Positions 54,817 to 64,000 of a DNA stretch of 64,000 nt are shown here, one piece after another. Numbering within the stretch: the first letter of the stretch is position 1; every line of letters begins with the position of its first letter. The DNA is from Brachypodium distachyon (Eukaryota; Streptophyta; Magnoliopsida; Poales; Poaceae). The notes beneath the pieces are model-generated. The model was given only the letters and a program-made list of their open reading frames with translations. It made no database searches and was not told the DNA's origin. Location: positions 30,021,584 to 30,085,583 of the forward strand of contig NC_016134.3 of the NCBI RefSeq assembly GCF_000005505.3. The letters are read 5' to 3'. Position numbers and translations under genes: made by a program.

Positions 54817-56432
54817 AAATAAAGATGTGCAAGTAAAGAATGATGAGAACTCATGCCAAATTAAGAGAGGGAGGTGTCACCTCGAGATGCAGCCTCTCAG
54901 ACGTTCGGAAAGCATCTGAGGAAGCTGGGCAGCATCATAGCATCACTGTCGAACCTAAAGCACACTCTTAAAGCAAGGATCCTGACGCTTCGAACCGTGG
55001 TGTTCGGACTTGCCCTTGTCCCAGCCTGCAATGCACCCAAATTTGTGAGACATGCAAGTTCACACATTTGGGCCAAATTTGTGGGACAAGTTTTGTAAAA
55101 CAAGAAGATATTCTAGTTAGCCTAGTTGTTCAGGTTGTTCCGTTGTATCTCAACCATTGTAATCTATCTCGATGTAACTTTGGCCAGGGTTCGGCCTCAA
55201 TCAATAAATACCACGCGGCCTCCTACAGGAGGAGATACCCTTCCCATAACGTTTTACAAGTTTAGTCGAACCGAACAAATATGGAAACTTGGGAGCAGCG
55301 TAGTATGGACCTTGATGACGACATTGCCTATCCCTAGCACGTGCCGTGCTGGCTCCAAATAGCCAAGTAATCTCAGTGCAGGGGCACGGCCAATCTTGAC
55401 CCTCCTGTGCAAGCCATCACGCGCCGAGCATGTCCAGATGATGAACCTCTCAAGGTGGGGGGCTTTTTGGACGACCATGTCCAGATCAACGCCCTCGATG
55501 ATCTGCACGCAACGGAGGCTGCGGCTGACGATGTTGAGGCACCTCAGCATGGCGTTGGCTTGGATGCACAGGATCTCTAGCACGGGGCACCTGGCGAGGA
55601 TGAAGTCCATGGTCTGGTTCTGGATGGCCACGATGCAGAGGCCGAGCTCGCGGAGGTGTGGGAACTGCAGGGCGTCCGGGAGGTCAGGGAAGGAGAAGGC
55701 GCCGAGGTAGAGTCGGGTGAGGGTCGCCGCCATGCCGAAGAAGGTGGCCGGGAGGAAGACGATGGCGGGCCACGGGCGGTTGACGAGGACGAGCTCCTGG
55801 ACGCCCTTGTCGGCGAGGAGCTGGAGCCAGCGCGCGAACAGGCCGGGGATGTCCTGCACGTAGCACGAGACGAGGCGGGCGCAGCGGAGCGGCCCCGGGT
55901 GCGCCGCCAGGATGCGGGTGACGGCGGCGGCGACGCTCCGGGCCTCGGCGCGCGAGACCTTGAGGCCCGCGCCGGTCCGGCCGGCAGGGAGGAGGTCGGC
56001 GTCGAGGAGGACGAGCGGCGCGGCACGCCAGACCCCGCGCCAGCGGCCGGAGAGCGCGGCGGTGCGGGCTCCGTCCTTGACGGGGAGGCGGGAGACGATG
56101 TTGCCGAGGATATCGTCGGGGAGGACGCTGATGCGGTCGGCGTCGTCGTGGGGCGGAGGCGGGAGCGCGGAGAGGGCGCCGTGGCCGGAGACGAAGGGCG
56201 GGTCGGGGAGGACGTAGTGGAGGCAGTGCAGCCCGATGTTGATGTCGGCCTCGTTCTTCTTGGGGTCCATGCCGAGCAGGTACCGCACCTCCAGCTTGCT
56301 CTCTTCGTCCATGGGGAAGGCTCCCACGCGGATGTTCAAGGTCGCCGCCGCGAGGCGCCCCGGCCGAGGCCCGTTGTTGCAACCGGGCCCGTGGGGACAC
56401 CTGAACCTCGGCCTCTGGTCCCCGCCGGCCAT

Positions 56433-57780
56433 GGAGACGGCCGCCGCCGACGAGGGTTTCGGGATTTGGGGTTTTCGTTTCGAAATGCGGAGGCATTCTG
56501 TTTGGTTTGCTTTGGACGGGAGAAGAAGACAGTGCGCGTGAGTGCTTCTGTTTTGTTTGCTAGTGGCTTTTCATCTAGACCCCTGTAAAATGAACCCTTT
56601 GTTTTCCTTTTTAGTCCCTGGCTTGGCTTCTATAGGTGGCCATCTGCCGGGCTTTCTTGAAATGCCCGAAAGCCCAGCGGGCTTGGCCCGGTTGTGCCCG
56701 GCCTGTCACAGAATTAATCAGGCCGCGCCCCCTAGCCGGTGCCGCGCTTGGGCCTCAACCTTAGGCCCTCGGGCCTGCCTGGCACGGTCCGATAATCTAA
56801 TTTTTTACATATACTTTATTTGGCCCATCAACTCTAAAAAATCTGACTCAACCCAACTTATTTTTAGATTTGGCCCATCAACTGTACTGTTTTATCCAAG
56901 CCCGTACATTTGGCCTTAGGGCCTTGCTGGACCCGTCAGTCTGTAGGATTTTCTAGCTCAATTCTACCCGTTCCGTTTAATCAAGGGAGAAAATGTGGAA
57001 ATTTTTGTGAATGGAGTATGATAATCAAGGGAGACCGTGTTTTGTATGTGTGGTTCAATGACATTATTAATCCCATTGGTAAAAGCAGTCTCTGTATTAA
57101 TCATGCCCGTCTCCATATAGGGATAATTTGTTTTGACAGCACAGTGGTATAGGGAGATTAGTGCACCCAAGTCAAGATTTTTACCAGAATTACCGACTTT
57201 CGAACTTCCAAAGAGATTATCAGATCACAGTATTTTCTGCACACAGAGGTCCGGTGTATCTCAGAGCTTCACTCAATATTTCCTGGGCTTCGAGAAAATG
57301 TGCTGACTCTGACTCCTCTTTGAGGTTGAACACAACACACTCGAAAGAGACGCCATGCCACTTCCAGCACAAGCTAAAATAAACCCTGATTTGTCGGTCC
57401 AGAAGAACAAAATCTCACCGCGATTGACAGCAAGATGATTCTACACCAATGAAGCATATTTTACATCATAAGCGACATTGGTAGCACGAAGAAACAAATC
57501 CGCAGGTAATGAGCACTGGGGACACAACACAATAGAACAATGTCAAATCTGATGATATATATTATTATAGAGAACAAGTGTGATTGTGCAAATAAAAAGA
57601 CACCTTTACGCCGCGTTTAACTTTTGCAGTGTTAGCTAACCGGGACAAGGAAAAATCAACCTTTTGTGCTGTGGAGACTACTATTGGTAGTATTTGTATG
57701 ATCAGCATTGCTGCTGCTGTGCAGAGGGATCGTTAGGTGTTCTCTTCAGCAGGAATCTTCGCGGTGTTGCCACGGAGACC
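56433..57780. other. Promoter of F-box D and 3' flank of EXO70A1
   Basis: 56640-56950 is rich in GGCCCG/CGGGCC motifs, as in several grass repeats, but has no clear ends. About 57200-57780 is the likely EXO70A1 3' UTR on the minus strand. I do not see an unambiguous polyadenylation signal. Confidence 0.4.
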
Positions 57781-60700
57781 TTACAGGCGGTGCTGGTGCT
57801 TTGGCTCGCCATACTGCTGCCCTTCGAAGAACTCGCCCAGGAGCTTGTCCACCAGCTCAGGGCTGTACCTGATGTACTTCAATGGGTTCTTGCCGCTCCC
57901 GACAAGATTACTGCATGACAAAATTGGTAGTACAGTTATTTTAATTATTATGGAACCATGAGAAGGGAACATCCAAACGTTGGATCGGGTCTTGCAAAGG
58001 AAAAACAAAGCTTAGTGTAAAATGGGCCCTACCCAACAGTCAATCACTTTACGAATGGAGGTTTAGGGAATTGACAAAATTTAGTAAGTTGTATGATCCT
58101 TGTATAATTTTCAAATTGAGATAATGGGTCATGGCCAGCTAATTAGTTGAATGGATGCTAATAAGTGAAGTTCGGGACAACAGTCAAAAGAGATAAAGAT
58201 AAGTGACTGATGATGTACCCGAAGCGTTTAATAAATGATCGATAGGCTGGCAACAGAACCTCAGCTACAGCAAGCCTCAAGGATTCACGCAATTCTTGAT
58301 CAGGCACAATCCATAGAGATTGCTTTGCGTGAAGTTCTTCAAATTGTGTATTGAAAGCTTTAAACCTGCGAAAGCAAAAGCATTAAGTCTTGAGACTAAG
58401 TTAATCTGTTATCATCATTATCCCAAGCAGTGAGAAATAAACTGCCAAGGTACTGACCGCTCTTTAACCACAGCTCTTGAAACCCCACTGCTGTTAAGGT
58501 CTGCTGGTGATGAGCCCGTGCTACCTCCCGCACCTTGCACGGAAAGTGTCTGAAGAACCTGAAAAGAACAATCAACCGTTATTTGAAATGTCCAATGATG
58601 TAAAAACAGATGTAAAAACAGCACAACAAGGACATTAAATACTGAACCACAGGACATGTAAGAAAGCCTGGCCAAGCAAAACTAGCTACCAGGGTAACCA
58701 TAGTAAAGTGAAGTCATATGCAGTTTAGAATTATCACATGTTTCACTTGCAAAGTGAGTTTGATTAAGATGGCATGCGTATGTATTGAGTTTCTTAATAC
58801 TAGAAGTACAAAAGGAATCCACAGATATTGCCTTTTATTGAGGCCAGTTTATAGACACTCTTATCAGAATGTAAAACAATTGAATTTGAGAAAAATAGCA
58901 CCAAAATGAAGGGCGGTGGAACGCAATATTGAGGTGTCTGGATTTGCATTACAGATTGTAGAGATGAAATGCAGGCTAATGTGATCGCTTCCTGTGTTCT
59001 GGTGCTGAGGTGAGGAAGTAATGGAGGAAGGATTAACAGCATAGAGAGGAGGTGAGACAGAAAATGGAGGGAGCTATACTTATTCAAGTTACTGGAAGAT
59101 ACAAGGACTCTTCACCTTTCCCAATACGACAAGACTTCCCAATATACGGAGGGAGTAAATCCTAATTCCTTCCTCGAAAAAACCCCTCCTGATTTGTTTA
59201 GATAATAGAACCTCCTAATTCTCCCCTACTTCTGGCTGGACTCCTGGAGGAAATTCTCTTGAATGCCAATTTGTGGGAGTCATTGTTGACGCTATACATA
59301 TTCCCAGAAGGTGTCCACGACAGATATACTCTCGCAAGTTCCAAAGAATTGTGATATCTTAAACAGGTAATTACCATGCCAATCGCTAGAGAGTTGCCAA
59401 CAAATAAAGAATTAAAGACAGCAGTGTGATAAGGCAAAAAGATCCATAGACATGAAATCATACAAGCCAAACAGAAACAAAATATGGTATGTGCAACCAC
59501 TACAGATTTCAATAGTCAACTAACCCTTGCCCAAGCCACACGTTTATACTGATTGGCATTTTGCTGCACAATCCTACGATGCCTCTGAATCCAATCATCA
59601 CCAAGTATATCCTTTGCTTCTGATCTGAGGCAACAGATAGCACTAAATGAGCAGACGGCCAGAATATTCTAGGATGCACATATATATAAAAAAGAAAAAG
59701 GCAAGCATACCTGCGAACAGATCTAACCATATAGTGAACATTGTTCATAAGAAATAAGTGAGTCAGTGCAGGATCCTTATACTGCTTTGACTTTCCATCT
59801 AGGTTATTCTGTAGGGCTTGCATTATCCTCATAGTAACAACAGCAAGTTGAGATTCTGTTTCACTACCAGTTTCAAATTCCTGAAACAGTAGCTTTAGCG
59901 TCGACTGATAACTGTTATATAAAGATACCATTTGTTAGGTGTGCCATCTGAACAACAGTAGCAGGAAGAAATCAATAAACCACAAAACAACTAAATGAAT
60001 AAATCAATAAAGCACAAAACGACTAAATGCAAGCCAAAGGCCAATAACTTGAAAAGTAGGCATGGCAGACTATAGGCAAACAAACTTCCTTTCACCTAGG
60101 TCCAGTTATCTACAGATTGCCCTGCTATAATGTTAGCAATTTGAATCCTTCTTAGGACCTATAAGAACTAGTCTTTATGCAAACAAATATCCTTAATGGA
60201 GACGACTCTCAGGATAATTCTTGAAATGGTATAAACATACAGCCCTAGAGTTAACTCATCATGGTCAGCATATCTTACTCAGTTTTAGAGATTTAGCGAA
60301 CAACAGTTGTACACATCCATGAATCAACTACAGGTAAAAAGGGTATACTTACTCAAATAGGAATTTAACATAATTAATCACATAGCTAGTCAAAGGATGC
60401 ACAGTTCCATCTTGAACAATAGTCTTTGAAGCATCCTTTTCGACTGCCTCCTCAAAATCAGCAAAGGTTTCTTGAGCGGTTTGCGCCAAGCGCTTAGTCA
60501 AGCCCAATGCAGCCTCTCTCATCTCAGAGCATGGTTTTCCTTCGAATATCACCTCAATCTGAAAATAGGTTCAAACAAAGACAGGGCTGAAACTTTTGTA
60601 GCCATCATCAAAAGCATTATAGGAAAAGTTGGACATATAATCATGAAACCTCAAAAGCTAATTCTGCAAGCTTTAAAACAAGTTAAACATTTGGGACACA

Positions 60701-62835
60701 GGTACCAGCAAAGTACTTCCAGAATACCTCAGACTGAAGTTCACGCATTACTTCATACATGTCTAGCAATACAAATAGCTTTTCAGGAGATCTTTTGCTT
60801 TTAGCAACAGCATCTCCGAAGCTGAGAAGGGTCAGAACACTATTTGTTGCCATTTCAGCAAAACATTGGTCCTTGTTGAAGTTGACCCCATCAAAAATCT
60901 GATCGCAGATTTTCCTTTCTCCTGCTAGTAGTAGTTTAACCTGCTTGCAAAAAAAAGCATAATATCTTAGTTTGATTTGAAAGTCCGAACGAGCATACAA
61001 CAAAATGGGCCTATTTTCAGAAGGACACTCACCGCAATTCGCATAAAGTGTATCCAGTTTCCAATTTTAGCCTCCAAGGCCTCCCATTGCATCTTTTGGA
61101 CATCATCTTTAGTAAGCTTTTCAACTCCCAGCTTCCGAAGACTCAACTCTAGTGCTGAACCACGGGAATCTCTGAAGAAAAATGAGAAATTAGCTTGACT
61201 TTTACATAATTATAGTGCTAAACACCTAAGGATATATGTGGATAGAAATTAAGAAGGAATGTAGAAAAGGGGGAATATATATGAAAACCATAATCCAAAA
61301 CCTACCTGTAAATTTTGTAGCATGACTGTTGATTTCCAGCCTGAACCAACTGCTGAGCTATGTCATTCATGAGTGGCAATACTCTTGGAGGAACTAGCGT
61401 CGGTGTCCTGTATACAGCAGTTTCTAAGCCTTTGGATGGATGCTCGGCATTCCCTCGATCAGACTCAGGGTCATCTTTTGATGGCCGCAGAGACTTGGGT
61501 AGACAATCAAAGAGGCGATCTGGCTCAATAGGTTTGCTGAAACAACAGATGAACAATAAAGATAACATTTCTTTCAATCATATAAAAGCAATAAACACGA
61601 AGGTACTTCTGGAGTGAGTTTGCGATAAGAATTGAATATCTTACCTGTATGTATTCATCAGTTGCTTAAATTCTTCTTCAATCTTCAGTGAAGACTTTGC
61701 TAACAGACCGTTGACATGATTCAGAATTCCATCACTGCCCCTGAAGTTCTTATTGGAGGAAAAGAAGCGAGAGATTCCTTTCAGCAGATCCACTGCCTCC
61801 AGGTAGCCCTCCAAATCCTCATGGGGACCCCTCAATATCGTTGCCTCGGCCTAAAGCTCAAAAGCAACATTTAGACATAAAATACTTAGTGAAGCCCTCA
61901 AAACTCAAAGCCAATTTGCAAGCAATTTATATTCGCAATGAGTTTAAATAGCTATCATTTTAATTCTTTCTCTTTCTGCATGAAAATAACTGTCAATTTC
62001 ATGAAACAAGATTACCTAGAATGAAAAATATCTTGACAAGAAATGAAACAACCATTTAATAGTGACCCAAACTAATGGCCTAAAAGTGCCCGACTGTATC
62101 ACTTGCTGGATATTCCAAAGCACAAAATTATATCGGTGGTATTATCTTTGGCACCGAGTAAAAACATATTTGTTTCAATGACGCCCACGCCGAACTTATT
62201 TTACCTCGCATGCCCCACACGGAACATATAATCTACCGCTACACATTTTAACCCACGCTAATTATATGTTCCTATTCAGCACAAAACTTGAAGAACACGG
62301 AATAAATCAGTGCGGCCACCCGGCACACATTTGGCACATTTCAGTCCCCACCTCCGGATCCATACAATGCCACAACCTCTTCCAACAATAAAGATACCAA
62401 TTTAACCGCCAAATCCAGATAAAATGTGGGCAATTTCACGGCAGCTCAGTGCACGTACCCGGCGGGCAAGGTCGAACTGGGATAAGATGGCGTCGCCAGT
62501 CTTGAGCGTCCTCTCGATGTTCTCGTGCGCCATCCGGATCGCATGCGTCCTCACCTGCATTCATTTCCCCACATGAGAAGACAGAACCACGAACGTCGAT
62601 ACGCGCGAATCAAATGGGAATGGCTCGAACGAGGGAAGGTGGACGGGAACGGCGGAGGGACCTGGGTGGGGCGCATGGCGGCCTCGAGCGCGGAGAGGCG
62701 GTGGTCGAAGGAGCCGAGGATGGCCACCATGCCGTCCGTGTTCCCCTGGCTCTTCTGCAGCGAGTCGCGCAGCATGGCCGCCCGCCGCGACAGCGCCTCC
62801 ATCGTCCGCGGCAGCGACGCAGCCGCCACCGCCAT
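57781..62835 (-). CDS. EXO70A1: Exocyst complex component EXO70A1
   Basis: Twelve exons on the minus strand: 62835-62662, 62554-62459, 61850-61645, 61536-61306, 61171-61033, 60940-60728, 60558-60353, 59911-59711, 59624-59525, 58558-58458, 58365-58219 and 57910-57781. All junctions are GT-AG and in phase, giving 647 residues, close to the usual length of about 640. The N-terminal helical part has [19 protein letters not shown] and [15 protein letters not shown]. The Exo70 domain follows, with [98 protein letters not shown] and a C-terminal [23 protein letters not shown]70A1 tethers secretory vesicles at the plasma membrane as part of the exocyst, binding membrane phosphoinositides. All family blocks are intact, so this is a functional housekeeping-type gene. 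Confidence 0.95.
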
Positions 62836-64000
62836 CGCTCCGCTCCCACCCCTCTCACAGATCAGCGCCGATTCCGGCCCGGCCGGCCGGGGGGAGGGGA
62901 TCTCGCGGTGGCGACGGGAATGCGAACGCGCGCGCGCCTCGAGAAGCCCCCCTAAACGCGGGCCGCGGAAGCCGGGGTGAGATCCTTGTGGAACTTTCTA
63001 GTAGGGCGGCGGCGAGGCGCGATTTGGGGTCGTCGGCGACGGCGTGCAGAAAGGGGGGAGAGAACAGAAGGAGAAGAGAAGGTTCCAAGGAACGAACGGC
63101 TTTGCTCCGGGATTCGTGCGGGCGTTGACGGTTGACCACGCGGACGGTGAGGATGGGGTTCGGTGCACCGAGTGTAGGCGTAGCGTAGAGAGAGGATCAG
63201 AGGACTGGTCGTTCGGGCGCGCGCGCAGACTATGGGCGCTGTGGACCGGGTCCACCTTTATCTCCCGGTATTATTCACAAATATTCATGTGATTGAAAAC
63301 TATGCTATTGTTGAAAATTTGTATTTGGAGAAAGATTTTTTAACGCCAAGATTTTAAATTTTAAAAATGGACAAGGTTCACCACAAGTTCAGACAACCGA
63401 GAAAAGTTACGCGCACGTGATTTTTTGAGGACCAAGATTTTAGCTGAATTTTGAAAAACCGAGGAAAAGAATCGCATTGCATGCACAGAGAGATGACCAA
63501 GATTTACCGGAATTCAAGACAACAGAGAAAAGGCGGCACTAAGAACCTCGAGACTTGATTTGCCTCTTCTTTTAGAGAACATCGGCCCTAGAGATTGATC
63601 TAAAACTGGTCATGGACGCTTGTAGAAATGACTATCATAGTTATGTTCTGATTTTAAAAAAATTGACCAAGTTTGTAGAAAATATACTGATACATAAATA
63701 AAATAAAATATGGGAACATATATTGTGATGGATTAAATGAACTAATCTAGAGTTGCAAATGTCGGTAGATTTTCCTATAAGCTTAACTAAAACATTTTAA
63801 AAAATGATTTAGAACATTTTACATATATTTTTTAGGGACAGGACTAGTGGTTGCATGTGCACTATAAAGATGTCTAGGATGCACACCCAAATATGAAAAC
63901 TTTTAGATGCCCTTTCCTAAAAGGGAAATTGTTGTTCCCCTGATGTCCTTGATTCACGTGCACGCGCCTGACACCCTGCCCCTCGCCTAGCTGGACTCCC
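62836..64000. other. Promoter and upstream region of EXO70A1
   Basis: 62836-63250 is GC-rich and holds the likely 5' UTR and core promoter. It includes GTTGACGGTTGACC (two TTGAC W-box cores, about 63123-63136). 63260-64000 is AT-rich with no recognisable gene or element. Confidence 0.4.

Larger units (their letters stand above)
53254..56432 (-). pseudogene. F-box/FBD/LRR-type protein, gene D, one-base frameshift in exon 2
   Basis: Exons are 56432-55311 (1122 bp), 55025-54881 (145 bp) and 53682-53254 (429 bp), with conserved junctions. Exon 1 encodes a distinct N-terminus (MAGGDQRPRF), the F-box at about 98-138 (DRISVLPDDILGNIVSRLP, GRWRGVW) and LRRs. Exon 3 encodes a complete FBD-type region (ECVQSYVKLMIFYGFQG to KAGKTGGY). 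Exon 2 has 145 instead of 144 bp: an extra base after CCGAACGTC gives TGA, so the frame ends after about 416 residues without the FBD region. Everything else looks well kept, so the damage may be recent, a sequencing error, or tolerated as a truncated protein. Gene D is the most diverged cluster member and may be closest to the founder copy. Confidence 0.8.

Noticed and set aside
59095..59160. Stowaway-like end (ATACGGAGGGAGTA) in EXO70A1 intron 9
   Set aside because: Only one clear terminus is visible; a possible partner near 59065 does not pair well, so no element boundaries can be given.

Overview
This is a plant nuclear window, most likely from a grass, probably a compact-genome pooid such as Brachypodium or a relative; the species is inferred. 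The evidence is strongly GC-biased first exons, GT-AG introns, TA-flanked Stowaway MITEs with CTCCCTCCG-type ends, CACTA and MULE elements, a Copia element primed by initiator tRNA-Met, and a cluster of F-box/FBD genes of a type abundant in grasses.

Left flank (1-9.6 kb): the N-terminal part of a VIP1/RF2-type bZIP transcription factor gene (minus, running off the left edge), a secreted Pro/Trp-rich protein gene (minus), and a three-exon gene for a short PHD-finger protein (plus). The PHD gene has a large intron that holds a broken zinc-finger homeodomain (ZF-HD) gene fragment.

Centre (9-30.2 kb): a large inverted duplication. Arm A (about 8.96-16.57 kb) holds F-box gene A (minus, open reading frame intact). 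Arm B (about 20.1-28.6 kb) holds its divergently transcribed twin, gene B (plus), which has a nonsense codon, a frameshift and a MULE in intron 1. The 3.5-kb spacer holds fragments of an EXORDIUM-like gene and of a rhamnose-synthase (RHM) gene, the latter split by a small non-autonomous LTR element. At the outer end of arm B a 1.6-1.7 kb unit carrying only the last PHD exon is tandemly repeated.

Transposon-rich part (30.6-50 kb): a Copia element with 5-bp target duplications and four frame breaks; an orphan terminal exon followed by a 55-bp triplicate repeat; then F-box gene C (minus), wrecked by a solo LTR with a perfect AGAGG duplication, a 10-kb CACTA element carrying decayed TNP2 and Transposase_24/Ulp1-protease genes, an inferred deletion, and an in-frame stop in exon 1.

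Right flank (50-64 kb): F-box gene D (minus), complete except for one extra base at the end of exon 2, then a well-preserved 12-exon EXO70A1 exocyst gene (minus, 647 aa). A stretch of EXO70A1 intron 7 plus 18 bp of exon 8 is duplicated inside intron 2 of gene D.

The housekeeping-type genes (bZIP, EXO70A1) bracket a fast-evolving F-box/PHD block shaped by inverted and tandem duplication, gene-fragment accumulation and nested transposons. I found no convincing new multi-gene system. The most informative signals are the inverted duplication with opposite gene fates and the sequence traffic between neighbouring genes.
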